From assembly GCA_963693365.1 (NCBI GenBank), contig CAVNZM010000001.1, positions 20,336,001 through 20,400,000 of the forward strand: a stretch of 64,000 bases of DNA. Reading direction: 5' to 3'. The position numbers were made by a program, and so were the translations under genes. The notes beneath the pieces are model-generated. The model ran no database searches. It saw only the letters and a program-made list of their open reading frames with translations, and was not told where the DNA came from. Below, piece by piece: positions 1-16,710 of the stretch (the stretch's first letter is position 1; each line of letters starts with the position of its first letter). The DNA is from Amoebidium appalachense. Lineage: Eukaryota; Ichthyosporea.

Positions 1-42
1 CGTCAGCACGTGCACAGACCCGGTTCTGTGTGGCCACAGACA

Positions 43-112
43 CAATCAACGTGGGCCATGGCTTGGACCTGCCCCAGGACGGGCCCTACATTAGGCGGGA
101 CATAGAGGTGCG

Positions 113-154
<42 letters not shown>

Positions 155-236
155 TGGGGAGAAGACGGAACACAGAGGTGGGGTGGGAGAGGCGGATGAA
201 AAGGAGAGACACAGGTGTGAGGGGGCCTGTGCAGGG

Positions 237-274
<38 letters not shown>

Positions 275-585
275 TAGCTGTAGGGCATGGTTGGGGTGTG
301 GTGAAAAAGAAGAGACACGAGGCCTGTATTTGCTTGCTGTTTGGAGGAGAAGGTTACCTGCGCAGAAGGGTGGGTCAAGGTGTGCTGTGGTTGGTAGTGT
401 GTTGTGATAACACGGGCACACAAAGGCGTTTGAAAGGAGGCGTGTGTTCTTATTAAGGTGGGTGCAGGTGGAGTTCCAGTGCGATGTGGGGTTTGAGGAG
501 GGGGAGCACGTGCCTGCGGTGCTGCAGGGGGCAGTGTTCAAGGGCGCTACGGTGTCGGGCATAGCCACTACAGGTGTGCACACAC

Positions 586-675
<90 letters not shown>

Positions 676-1074
676 CACACACACACACAAACACACACAC
701 ACACACACACAAACACAAACACACACATGCACAAACACACAAACACACACACACACACACAAAAATACGCATACACATGCACACACACACACACACATGC
801 ACATGCACATGCGCCTGCTCACACATGCCCACACACACACGACCACGGCGAGCGTTGTTTTCTTACCCTGCTTAAATACCTTTGTTTGCACGATTTGGAA
901 TGATCTATTGCTCGGCTAGTACTCTGACGACGCGGTTCATGTGGTTGTAACGTTTCTCATACTCGAACTGTTTTTATTTTGCAACCTCCCCCCCCCCCCC
1001 CCCCCCCCCCCACCACCACCACCACCACCACCACCACCACCACCCCCCCATGGCACTCTCACAAAAGGGAAGGT

Positions 1075-1139
<65 letters not shown>

Positions 1140-1397
1140 ACTTTCATGATTGTAGTCACCATACGCACCAATCAGGAATCCAAATGCACGCACGGGCACA
1201 CTTCAGCACATGGTTGGCAATAGCCTTACACGTGTTGCCCCGGCTCCCTCCCCTTCCCCCAAACGTGCACACGCACACGCACGCACGCACACGCACACAC
1301 ACGCACATTCATACACATACACCTACACACGCGCAGACACACACCACACGTGACAAACACATGTGACACACATGACGCATTCACGTGCACGCACGCA

Positions 1398-1435
<38 letters not shown>

Positions 1436-1949
1436 GCTTGTGCTTCGCTTACACTGCTGGCATAGTGGTATGCAGGCAACGGGTCCGGCTATTGAAGTAA
1501 TGAAGTTATTCCGGGTTGTATGTGTATGGATGCATAGCTGGGTGGGTTGGTGAGGGGTGTTTTATACCGTATTAATTTTGTTGCGGTGTCGCGCTTCACT
1601 GAAGCGTTAGGGGGCCGTCTGTGGTGCCTGCCAAGGGGACGAGGGGGGAGGAAGAGGGAGGGGGCGGGTAGGAAGGGCGGACGGGGCGAAAGGGGGGGGG
1701 GGGGGGGGGGGGGGGGGGGAAGGGGAGGGCTTGTTTGTTTTCTGGAAACTTTTCATGCATGGATGGTGGAGTATTCAACTGACAGCATGTGCAGTGCAAA
1801 AACATGGGGCAGGGGATGCAGGCAGCAGGGGCCAGTGTGTGACGATCAGAGAGCTGTGTGTGGTGGTGGACGGGGGCACGAGGCTGGGCAACTACGTGTG
1901 CATCAGTCTGGGCAGCATCCTGCCCCACCCCTGTGCACAGGACCACTGA
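43..1949 (+). CDS. 3' end of an unidentified multi-exon gene
   Basis: Three exons can be joined in frame: about 43-107, 468-573 and 1822-1949, stop TGA at 1947-1949. The first reads ...VGHGLDLPQDGPYIRRDIE and ends before GTGCGT; the second begins after TGCAG and ends ACTACAG before GTGTGC (phase 1); the third is entered after GATGCAG in matching phase. The last exon contains IRELCVVVDGGTRLGNY and ends PHPCAQDH. The codon phases agree at both junctions, and the exon stretches are balanced coding sequence between pure repeat introns (poly-G in intron 1, CA arrays in intron 2), which is why I accept them. I do not recognise the family. The start lies before the window. Small extra exons in the 1.2 kb second intron cannot be excluded. 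Confidence 0.6.
117..273. repeat. Two poly-G tracts in intron 1
   Basis: Nearly pure G runs at 117-153 and 240-273, inside the first visible intron of the upstream gene. Their lengths should be treated as uncertain because homopolymers this long are hard to sequence. Confidence 0.9.
581..1432. repeat. CA microsatellites and a C/CAC tract
   Basis: Pure and interrupted CA arrays at 581-673, 681-840, 1074-1138 and 1266-1432, and a poly-C run grading into CAC repeats at 987-1047. All lie in the second visible intron of the first gene. The long His/Thr and Cys/Val frames across them are repeat artefacts. Confidence 0.95.
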
Positions 1950-1994
1950 GAACACTGGCAGTGTGTGTGCAAAGTTTCGAAGGATTGGGGGCCA

Positions 1995-1995
1995 A

Positions 1996-2030
<35 letters not shown>

Positions 2031-3548
2031 GGATGGGGGGGGTTACGTATCTCGTATGCGAATGTGCGTCTGATTATGGTTAGGGGATGCACGCTGTTAT
2101 TCCGCCAGCGATATAAGATTAGCCATATATGGCAAACCAGCTGAAAATATGCCATGTTCGAACGTGCACGTATGCAGGCTTCGTGGCTGCTTTTTTCCGT
2201 ACAAACCCCAATATGCCATTGAAATGTACACACGTAGACACGTGCACAGAAGAACATAGATGTGGGGTTGCTGTTTTGTGTGTGCTTAAGGGTAGAGATT
2301 TGTCCTATCACGTAATTGAACGTATGCTTTGAAGGGTGGTGGTTGCTCATCACACAGTACGTATGGTGCTTGGGTTGAGGTATGCTGCTGCAGACAACGG
2401 CTGGGCCGGGTGCAGGCAGGCGACTGAAAGTCAAATATAAAAATATAATTAAATGCTGCAACATCATTGGCCGCAGGGCTGCATGTACAACCGGTCAATC
2501 ACTCATGCTGCAGGCTGACTGTTGTGCACATCCGGATCCACGTGCGATCACAAACACCCACAGATATGTAGTGACAACATACATGGATGATGGTTCGTGC
2601 ATGCGTATATACATGTTGCAGCAAGTGTAAGGGTCGTGGTGTCACGTGGGTGTATGAGTCTGCACGCAGGTGTGGCCATGGGTGTCGGTGTCAAACTTGG
2701 GAGATGTGTGTGCAAGTTGCACATGTATATACATGACATGCACACAGTCTTGTTCCTTGGGTTATATCTATATAGGTCTGCCAGCGCATATGCACGTGTC
2801 TTGCTGACACTATAAAGTGCTATTGATGGCCAAACCCTCTAATCCGCTTGTACACACGTACATGTACATGTGTTTATGGGGGGGAGGGAAGGGGGTATAT
2901 TTGAATATCTGATCTCACTGTGATGATGGTCACAACTTGGGAATGATCCAGCCAAGACCGTGGGATAAATAGGAAATAGCCATAGATTCCGCCCTGTAAA
3001 CATGCACCAGACAATGTGGAATACGAATTCACAAGTAAACAACAATATCATATTTAGTATCTTGTGGGCCAGCCACACTAAATTACACGTACTGCAATAT
3101 TACGCTGTCTGCCGGACCTGACGACACATCTTCAAACTATACGCAAAAGCAGATCAGGCCATTGGCCGTCATCCTTTCACTAAAATTTAACCTTAAATGT
3201 ACAACTTGGACATCGACACTGTACATATCTCATACTAGCAGCTAATAATTATTAGGTGCTTTTATACCCAGCAATTAAAATCACACCACGGTTTACACGA
3301 ACACCACAATTTGATTATCTAGAGGAAGATGTCAGGTTTCATACAAGGCCTCCTAGATAAATAGGCCTTGGTTTCATATCACAGGCCAGTGCTCGGTACC
3401 TGCAGCAGATCACTAAAATGACGCCATTCAGCCATTGTATCTATGGTCTCAGTTCTCTTGGGTGGTGCATGTCTGTGCTTGTGGTTACCATGTAAACCTT
3501 ATACTTGTGTGCATGCATAGGCATGTGCATATGCTGTGTGTGTGTTGG
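1995..3548. other. Intergenic stretch, no gene seen
   Basis: After a poly-G run (1995-2029) this stretch is ordinary mixed-composition DNA, AT-rich from about 3000. No frame looks coding and no exon fits the gene on either side. It separates the end of the first gene from the 3' end of the CRT-like gene. Confidence 0.6.
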
Positions 3549-3555
3549 AGCGGCG

Positions 3556-3556
3556 G

Positions 3557-3617
<61 letters not shown>

Positions 3618-3826
3618 TGAATGCGTCAAAAAGTACGAAGTACACAAGAACAAACGGATAACACGATGCAGAATACAAGCCATACATAAAGAGTATGCAT
3701 AATAAGCAGAGCCCATCCTCAGAGGGGCCCCACGTCATCCACAGTACCCGAGTTGCGACCTATTCACCTCGTTAACGAAACCCAACTCAGATACTGTTTC
3801 ACTTGAACATGGGTAAGGGGGGGGGG

Positions 3827-3877
<51 letters not shown>
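3556..3877. repeat. Long poly-G tracts downstream of the CRT-like gene
   Basis: A G run of about 60 bases at 3556-3615 and another of about 58 (one A interruption) at 3819-3877. Both lie 3' of the minus-strand transporter gene. Confidence 0.9.
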
Positions 3878-3878
<1 letters not shown>

Positions 3879-4048
3879 TGCTTGTGCCTGTGTATGGTTT
3901 GGCTAATGATACTGCCGCAAAAACCTGGGCCCGTGGGCAGGAATTCCCCTGGGATATGTATCGAGTGATTTTGTGAGTGTTGTTGTGTGCAAGCATCTCC
4001 GCACCCCCCCCCGAGGGGGGGGGGGGGGGGGGGGGAAGGGGGGGGGGT

Positions 4049-9711
<5,663 letters not shown>

Positions 9712-9978
9712 CTTGAAAAAGGAGTAACAACAGGAAGCTTGAAACCTGGTAGGGATGCCTTGGTTCACTAGCAGGGAAATAAATGATGGATAGACAGCAC
9801 GTCAACTGCAAGATGCTGCGCCGGAATACGGGCTGCTTGGACCATGGGAGTTAATGTGCACAACGGTCCTGTGAAGCCAGGTGCACGGTTGGGTAGGTTT
9901 TGAGGATCTAGGAGGACATGGATAAAAGAGCAGTCAGAGTAACACAGGTTCAACTACCGGAAAAAATGGCCGCAACTG

Positions 9979-10021
9979 ATGAAACACGGCCTACTGTAGG
10001 TGAAACACGGCCTACTGTAGG
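9979..10021. repeat. 21-bp tandem duplication
   Basis: Two adjacent copies of GAAACACGGCCTACTGTAGGT between the transporter gene and the transposon. The region 9712-10259 otherwise shows no gene, although it should hold or lead to the missing first exon of the transporter. Confidence 0.8.
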
Positions 10022-10255
10022 TGTTCGTGTTTGTAACAGTGGCCGGGGAACACTGTGGGCAAGGCGCCTCCCGGACCGCTGTGACAGTGTTTTCTGTTTC
10101 TGCCACTGGGACTCTGGCCCAGGGAGTCAGGGACCAAGTTTTCGCAGGTCGACATCTCAGATCTACCTTTATTTGGTACAGTTTTAGTTAAATATGGCAG
10201 CGGCGCAAAGATATTTGATTGGATACAAAGTGTAGGCGACGCATACGTCGTGCGC

Positions 10256-10259
10256 ACGG
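10256..10259. repeat. Left copy of a 4-bp target-site duplication (ACGG)
   Basis: ACGG sits directly before the left terminal inverted repeat, and the same four bases follow the right one at 20349-20352. Four to six bases is the range made by retroviral-type integrases, and Polintons usually give six. A four-base match could arise by chance, so this is supportive only. Confidence 0.5.
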
Positions 10260-10493
10260 ACACACATCCTACCCCCGGATTTTGGGAATTTTTTCTAGCT
10301 CGGAAATAATGCATCAACCAGCGCCCGACCCGACCGAGATACGTCCAAATTGGCGCTGGTTCAGGCGGTATAGGGGGAGCGCCCAGGAGGGCGTTCGATG
10401 GCTGGGTCGGGCTTTGTGATGGCATGCGGAATAGCTTTATTTGGCTAGAGTTTTTAGCCTTAGATGGGTTGACGGTAGATTGCCGTCCAATCG
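10260..10493. repeat. Left terminal inverted repeat
   Basis: This 234-bp arm begins ACACACATCCTACCCCCGG and matches the reverse complement of 20115-20348 over its full length, with no difference that I could see by eye. The arm ends at CCGTCCAATCG, where the two sides diverge. Confidence 0.95.
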
Positions 10494-10613
10494 GACGCTC
10501 AGGGTTGGGAGCGCCCACGGGGGCGTTTCGAGCTTTGTGATTGGCACTGATGGCATGCAGAATAGATTTATTTGGCTAGCATTTTTAGCCTTAGATGGCG
10601 TTTTTGCGGCTTG
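10378..10613. repeat. Diverged direct repeat at the left end of the transposon
   Basis: A unit starting AGCGCCCAGG at 10378, inside the TIR, is repeated in diverged form from 10510 (AGCGCCCACGG), offset about 132 bp. Shared blocks include GGCATGC(G/A)GAATAG, TTTATTTGGCTAG and TTTTTAGCCTTAGATGG. The second unit lies just inside the left TIR and has no counterpart inside the right TIR. It may hold promoter or replication sites for the left gene set. Confidence 0.8.
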
Positions 10614-10728
10614 TCCAATCGCAGAGCCAATTTCATCCGATAGACAGCCAATCAGGTTAAAGTAGCCGAATTTGCAGCTTTTGAAAGCCCGCAACGAAAT
10701 TTTTCTTGACCCTAATACCATTCAGATC

Positions 10729-12480
10729 ATGGCCCAAGATCCCATGCACTTAGATTCCGAACCCGTGCGCTGGGTGCCGCCTGACTTGGACGACCTTGCG
10801 CATGGACGTGTCTCTGATGCTATCCGACTTGAGCATGCAGAGCCGCCACGGGCTACACTAAACCTGGGTGGTACACGCTACCTTTTTCGTGTGGTGCATG
10901 ATGACGGTGCAGCTGCTGATAACCCAAATCTTAACCCTAAAGACGTTGACCCTGAGGCTTTCGAAGAATTTTTTGAGCATGTCACAGTGCAGCTTTTCAA
11001 AATATTGAGCCCTCAGCCAGGTGATCGAATTCAAATCAAAACCTCACTTATATGCCGCGACACCCTTGCTGGTGACGACCCTGTGCATGGCAGGGTGGAC
11101 TGGAAGCCCATTGTACGGCTTGCTGATGTCCGCAGTGTCAGTCTGGTGCGTAGCCTCAGCGATTTCTACAATGACATGGAGCAGCTGTATGGCACAACAT
11201 TTGCCTTTGAATTCTCACGCTGCCGTATAGAGGTGGTGTTCATGCATACCCCAGATCATCAAGCAGATGCTAGCAGGCAGCAAGGAGGCTCCACCCATAT
11301 TCTTCAGCAGTGGCGTGCTGGAATGCGTGTTGGCTGCCCTCTGTCTACTGCCGAACGCAGCAATGAAGCAAACAGCAATGCTGCACGTTTGCGAAAGGAA
11401 GGCGCGATTGCGGACTACAGCAGCAAGGGCAAGCAGGACTGTTTTACCACCAACCTGGCTGCTGCCATCCTTTTGGACAAATATCGGCGGCATGAGCTAC
11501 AAGGAGATTCGAGGTGTTTGGCAAGATCCGCTCGCCAACTGGGTGCAGACATAGTTCGTGCAGCAGTAAATAGCAGCGACCCCCAACTGTTTGCTGGCGT
11601 TGAGAACCGTGGATGGACTGGTGAGGAGTTGGAGCAGGCTGTTTACCTGATAAACAGTGGTGCTGTGTGGCCCAGTGATTTCGGACCTGGCAAGCGTATG
11701 CTATGCGTACGACTTGTAAACCTGGACGATGACTGTCGTGTGTTTGCCAGCATCCCTCAGCGCGGTACCCAGCCATATGACGAGCTTTTAAAGGCAGACA
11801 CAGACGACAGTGGTCGTGTTGTGTTTGCTTACCTTGCCATCGAGGGTGTGAGCCTCGCAGCCGGGGGCCTGCACCAGCATATCCAGCTTATTAGGGACAT
11901 GAAAGCACTGCACCTGTGTAGGGAGCGGCGGCGAGCTCTCCATGGGCGTACCTTTGCAGCAACAGACCATCTGACCCCATGCGACTGGTGCTTGGAATTG
12001 GTTGACCGGCACCAGCATAGATGTGTCAGAACAAGCGCAGATGACGGCGCCAGCAGTTCATGCAGCACCTGCAGTGCCAGAAGCGGCCAACACCAGCTAC
12101 TGTTTCCGGCTGACGGTAACCTGACCCCCATGACCTGCACTGGCTGTGCCATTCCCCTTCCAGCCGAGTGTGTGGCTAACCACGACGCCGCCGCGTGTGC
12201 AAAACTTTCTGCCAACTACTTCTGGTGCACCAGCTGTGTGCGCCTGTGCAGCAAGAAAAAGCTACGCAATGAATACAAGCGCAGCTGGGAGACTATCTGC
12301 CAGGTCATGAATAAGGATCCAGGTGCTTTTGACAAAACGTCACCGGACCTGTGGAAGCTCCACCAAGAGTGGGGTCTCTGTGATTGGAAGCTGTGCGGGC
12401 TGTGCAAGAAGCTCAGTCATCGCGGTGTCGTGGCAACAAACAGAGTGTATATGAACTACTCTAACTATCTGCACGCTTAA
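10729..12480 (+). CDS. Separate N-terminal, cysteine-rich module of Polinton-type PolB
   Basis: A 583-residue protein from the ATG at 10729; the frame is open to 10672 but only with a TTG. Residues about 1-280 are a mixed alpha/beta region without a named domain. A segment DSRCLARSARQLGADI resembles the part of large Polinton polymerases that precedes their zinc-rich region. From about residue 420 there are several Cys/His pairs: CDWCLELVDRHQHRC, CSTC, CTGC with a later His and Cys, CTSC, and finally CGLC. In canonical Polinton PolBs such modules are the amino-terminal half of one long chain whose next element is the exonuclease. Here the chain stops at TAA 12478-12480, and the exonuclease begins in its own gene 544 bp downstream. 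The assignment rests on order and general resemblance, so it is an inference. An independent zinc-binding protein is the alternative. Confidence 0.55.
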   Translation: MAQDPMHLDSEPVRWVPPDLDDLAHGRVSDAIRLEHAEPPRATLNLGGTRYLFRVVHDDGAAADNPNLNPKDVDPEAFEEFFEHVTVQLFKILSPQPGDRIQIKTSLICRDTLAGDDPVHGRVDWKPIVRLADVRSVSLVRSLSDFYNDMEQLYGTTFAFEFSRCRIEVVFMHTPDHQADASRQQGGSTHILQQWRAGMRVGCPLSTAERSNEANSNAARLRKEGAIADYSSKGKQDCFTTNLAAAILLDKYRRHELQGDSRCLARSARQLGADIVRAAVNSSDPQLFAGVENRGWTGEELEQAVYLINSGAVWPSDFGPGKRMLCVRLVNLDDDCRVFASIPQRGTQPYDELLKADTDDSGRVVFAYLAIEGVSLAAGGLHQHIQLIRDMKALHLCRERRRALHGRTFAATDHLTPCDWCLELVDRHQHRCVRTSADDGASSSCSTCSARSGQHQLLFPADGNLTPMTCTGCAIPLPAECVANHDAAACAKLSANYFWCTSCVRLCSKKKLRNEYKRSWETICQVMNKDPGAFDKTSPDLWKLHQEWGLCDWKLCGLCKKLSHRGVVATNRVYMNYSNYLHA

Positions 12481-13024
12481 AGGGGCTCGAAACCGTGTAT
12501 ACGTATAAACTTTTCTTTGAGTTGGGTGGGAAGCGAGTTTTTTGTGTTCTGAGAAGAACTTCCAAAAGCCCGCGACCCCGCGAGACACTTCACAGACACG
12601 CGGCCCACTGGCCAGACAAATACCACAGTGACATTCAGCCAATCACAACACTCCCTCCCCCACAGACTACACGCACTCCACACCATTGGCTACCGCGACC
12701 TCAGACACCCCTACAGCACTACAACACGTACACACGTTTACTCACAATACATATAAGCATACACACACGCGAGCAGGCAACATGGGTCTCGCCACGCACA
12801 CAGCAAGAAGCAATACAACATTTAACATGGAGAGTACGCAGAGGCATGGGGCATGCACGCGCGCACCAAACAATCAGCCGCCGCTGCATCAGATTCTCCC
12901 CATACCACTGATTAATCTCCTCATACCCCATTTAGACCCCGGCATCACTATGCAAGAAAACCCCCGAAATTAACTCACCAAAACACAAAATATAGAAGTA
13001 AACTAATACGAATCAGCTCAGCAC
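12481..13024. other. Spacer between the two PolB genes
   Basis: Some 540 bases with several stops in every frame and ACAC-rich plus AT-rich patches. Sequence such as GTATACGTATAAACTTTTC (near 12496) could serve as a TATA-like promoter for the downstream gene. I see no intron that would join the two frames into one polymerase. Confidence 0.4.
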
Positions 13025-16000
13025 ATGACACGCGGCACTCACTTCTGCTTTATCAACCGCACGCCTTATCAGTCTCTGTCAGCAAAGAAGCGGGCTACCA
13101 TGACCCCTGCCGGCCTCATCTGCTTTGATTTTGAGGCATACATGAATGCTGGGACCGGGCAGCCCCAAGACGTCAATGTTGCCACCGCCTGCTACACTGC
13201 CTACCCTCCTGTACAGACCGACCAAGCCCTGCTGGTGGGTGCTGAGGTACGCACTTGCCCTGACTTTGGGAGCAAGCACCCCAACTTGCCCCCAGAGGTC
13301 TATGTGTGGGCAGGGGCGGGAGCCTTGCAGCGCTTTATGGCATGGCTCTTTCAACCGGCGCATACAGGCTTCATCGCATACGCACACAACGGCGCAAAAT
13401 ACGATGTGCATTTCATTTTGAATGCACTTCTCCAGCAGCTGAGCCCCGCAGACATAGCGCATGCCATGCAGTCAGGAGAGGGCAAGAGCAGCCCAGACAG
13501 TCTGATGGTGGCAACGGTGACTTCAGCTTCATCCTAGATGGCAGCAGTGTGCCACAACTCCAGTACCACGGTGTGCGAGTGCAGGACTCCGTGCGCCACA
13601 TGCCTCGCCCGCTGAGCCAGCTACCGCAAATGTGGGGCTTTTCGGGCGACGCTGGCCTGAGCAAGCTCAACTATCCGCTCCTCTTCAACACCCCAGAGCA
13701 CCAAGACTATGTCGGGCCCTTGCCTGACCAGAGCTACTGGGCGCCTGAGCAGATGATGAAAAGCTCCAAAGACGTTGAGAATTTTCGTGCTTGGCATGCA
13801 GAGGAGGCGGCAGCACGGGGGCCCGCCGGCTGGAACAATCGGGAGGAGCTCATAAAGTACTGCATGGTGGACACCCTCATTCTGCGCGAGGCCTGTGTGA
13901 GCTACAGGAGAGAGGTAGAGGCAGCCTACCCTGGCATCGACCCGCTTGCCCGTACCACTATTGGCAGCTTTGTCTATGGCCTGCTGCAAGACAGAATCTT
14001 CCCTGAGAACACCATCGTGCATGAGTTTGGCTCTCCCTACAAGCACCAGTGGTCTAGTATGGACGAGTTGCAGTGGCTCTGTTATGTGCGGGAGAATATT
14101 TGCGGGTACGATTCCAGCAACCTTTTCGACAGTCGATTCCGCTGGCAGCTCAATGGCCAGTATCGGATTGCAGCTGGGGGTCGTGAGCTCTATGTCGACG
14201 GCTTTGACACACGCACTAACACTGTCTTTGAGTTCGATGGCTGCCACTGGCACGGGCATGACTGTGAAACACAAGGTCTCAGAAGCAAGACTGGTAAGAC
14301 AAGGCAGCAAACAGAAAGCCGCAGGGGGATGCTGCGTGCCATGGGGTACAAGGTGGTTTCTATCTGGGGCTGCGAGTGGCAGCAGCAGAAGGAGACTTTG
14401 CAGTGGGTCTGTGAGCACGATGAGTTGCTGCAAATTGCCATGCAGAAGCCACCGAGAGAGCGCGACGCTTTCAAGGGAGGTTGCACCAACGGCTACATCC
14501 TGTACCATGACTGCAAGCCCGGCGAGTATATGTATGTCGTCGACTACAAGTCTCACTATCCGGCGATTCTACTAGACTGCCCCATGCCTGCAGGTACCTT
14601 TGTGAACTATCGCAAGATAGACCTGGTGGGGCTGTGGTATGGCACAGCTACCCCTCCAACGCCTGCGCAGATGTTTGAGCAGCTGTTTCGGGCGGATGGG
14701 GAGTGCAGCAACTTCAGAGTGCCTCCGGGCTTCCCTAAGGAGCATGCATATCTCTTCAATGGCAAACTCGGCCTGGTCGAATGCACTATGCTTCCACCTA
14801 GGGGCCTGCACCGGCCTGTGCTGTCGGCAAAGATTGCAGTGGGCAAGAGGCAGCCTACAGACCTTGAGGAGGGGCGGATACACGTCACCGAGCGCCTAGT
14901 GGAGACCTTGTGCAGGACATGCGCCGAGATTGGTCCCTCCGCCCCCAGGGCATGCAGACACCGCGACCACCAGCGTGCCATTACACATGTGTGGACTGTG
15001 CAGGAGATCAGGTACGCCCTGTACAAGGGCTACGAGATGCTGGACCTGAAGTATGCCCGAGTCTATGAGCGGACCAGTGTTGACATATTTGCACCACTCA
15101 TCAAGCACTGGTACACTGTGAAGGCTCAAGGTGATGGGGTGCCCAGCCACTGCAAGACACCCGAGCAGGTCGCAGACTACTGCAGCAGGTACAACCAGCG
15201 CATGGGTGTAGACCCTGTGGCCCAACGTGAACTAGCCCTCACCCCTGAGAAGATCATGGACCCCGCAGCCAAAAATCCAGGCCGAGTGGCTCTGGCTAAG
15301 AGCATTATTGTCAACCCCTTTGGCAAAACAGGCGAGCGTCACGACAAGTGGAGCTCAGTGACGCTTCCTGACACCATGCACGGCTACAAGGCATTCAAGG
15401 AGAAGTGGGATAAGTATGAGGCAAAGGACTATGATGCTATGGATGTCCGATTTCTGGATGTACCCGGCTGGGTGTTGCTAAGATACAAGCTATCGGAGAA
15501 GGCGGCTTCCCTTGGCCAATCGCATATCACCACATGCCCCATCATCGCCGCCTGCACCACTGCCTGGGGCCGTGTCAAGCTGCACATCAGCATGGATAAG
15601 CTGCATCCCAGCCAGCCGGCATACTGCGACACCGACTCTATCTACTACATCTATGACAGCAGCAACCCCCTGCATTGCCACCCTCAAAAAGGCATGCTTC
15701 TGGGGGATTTGGCAGACGAGCTCAAACCAGGCGAACACATTTCCAAACTTCGCTGCCTTGGCCCCAAGAGCTATGCATATCGCAAGGTGGAGACATCGGG
15801 CTCTGAGGTTGATAGCGTCAAGATGAAAGGAGTCCCTTTTAATGCAGCTACCCGCGACGTTCTGGGCCTCGATGCGTACACTCGACTGGTCCTGCGCGAG
15901 ACCCCAGGCTTGACTGTCGAAAGAGCATATGGCATCAAACGCACGGTGGGAGGGAAGCCCGTGACCCAGCCAGAGAAGAAGATAGTGCGTGTGACTTTCG

Positions 16001-16089
16001 CCAAGCGTCTGATCTGCAAGCCCGATGACCGGGTGATGAATGACGACGGCACCGTTCACACAATCACATCTACTCCCTATGGCTTTTGA
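13025..16089 (+). CDS. Protein-primed-type family B DNA polymerase (exonuclease + polymerase), frameshifted
   Basis: Reads in two overlapping frames. Frame one (13025-13537) carries exonuclease motif I (CFDFEAY) and motif II (AHNGAKYDVHFIL). Coding then moves to the -1 frame somewhere in about 13480-13520 and continues to the TGA at 16087-16089. There it has the VQDSVRHMP strand, exonuclease motif III (YCMVDTLILREA), polymerase motif A (VVDYKSHYP, Asp near 14542), motif B (SIIVNPFGKTG, 15301) and motif C (YCDTDSIYY, 15622-15648). Between exonuclease and palm, near 14230, lies FEFDGCHWHGHDC, an endonuclease-fold-like insertion known from Polinton and related polymerases. It would copy the element from its ends using a protein primer. 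All catalytic motifs are intact, so the only visible defect is the frame change. No slippery heptamer is evident, which favours an inactivating indel or sequencing error over programmed shifting. Confidence 0.9.
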
Positions 16090-16142
16090 GCTTGAATTAA
16101 CCCAGTGGTTTGATTTGCCAATTCGCGCCAGTGGAACATTTT

Positions 16143-16646
16143 ATGTTTAATATAGCACCAACTTTGACAATGGATGCTGTTCATAGACTTAGTGTAGACC
16201 GATATAACTTACACAGTACCCAGTGGGGCCCGCACCTGTGGCTTTCTTTGCATGCTGTCTCTTTTGGTTACCCATCCAGACCGTCTAGTGCCGATAGAAA
16301 ACAATACAGAGACTTCTTTTTCAGCTTAGGACATGTGCTACCATGTGAGTCCTGCCGCGGGCACTGGCAGACTATGTTAGTAAAGGGAAAGCTGGCTTTG
16401 GACGATGCTGCCTTACAGGGTCGTGAATCGCTAGTCACCTGGCTAATTGACGTTCACAACAGCGTTAACAAACATTTAAAAAAAACAGAGGTCTCCCAGC
16501 GGGAGATAGAGAAAAAGTTTTCGACATGGATAGCACACTCCACTGAACTCCCAGGCCAGACGGCAAAGACCATGTCTCAGCCTCATACAGACTTACCTGG
16601 CTGGCTGGCGGTGCTGATGCCAGCCACTTTTACAGAGTCGGGCTAA
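16143..16646 (+). CDS. Erv1/ALR-type FAD-linked sulfhydryl oxidase
   Basis: 167 residues from the ATG at 16143; an in-frame ATG at 16170 is the alternative and the longer frame starts only with TTG. Family marks are WGPHLWLSLHAVSFGYP (FAD-side helix), the redox pair CESC (Cys at about residues 68 and 71) followed by GHW, and DVHNSVNKHL, which matches the HNxVN helix that packs on FAD. These enzymes pass electrons from protein thiols to oxygen. Mitochondrial Erv1 and the thiol oxidases of large DNA viruses make disulfides in imported or virion proteins. The carboxyl-terminal stretch lacks the usual extra Cys pair. It lies 53 bp after the polymerase gene and 64 bp before the integrase gene, all on the same strand. 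Its presence suggests the element makes, or once made, disulfide-containing proteins. Confidence 0.85.
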   Translation: MFNIAPTLTMDAVHRLSVDRYNLHSTQWGPHLWLSLHAVSFGYPSRPSSADRKQYRDFFFSLGHVLPCESCRGHWQTMLVKGKLALDDAALQGRESLVTWLIDVHNSVNKHLKKTEVSQREIEKKFSTWIAHSTELPGQTAKTMSQPHTDLPGWLAVLMPATFTESG

Positions 16647-16710
16647 ATAGAATCTTTACACATGCACGATGAATTATTTTTTAAGGTTGTAAAAAGCTAC
16701 TACTACTCGC

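Noticed and set aside
574-903. Long His/Thr and Cys/Val frames across CA/GT arrays, here and throughout the window
   Set aside because: They are direct translations of dinucleotide repeats, open in several frames and on both strands at once, without coding character or conserved motifs.
13480-13540. Programmed -1 ribosomal frameshift in PolB
   Set aside because: No X XXY YYZ heptamer or evident downstream pseudoknot was seen, so it is not claimed, only left open.
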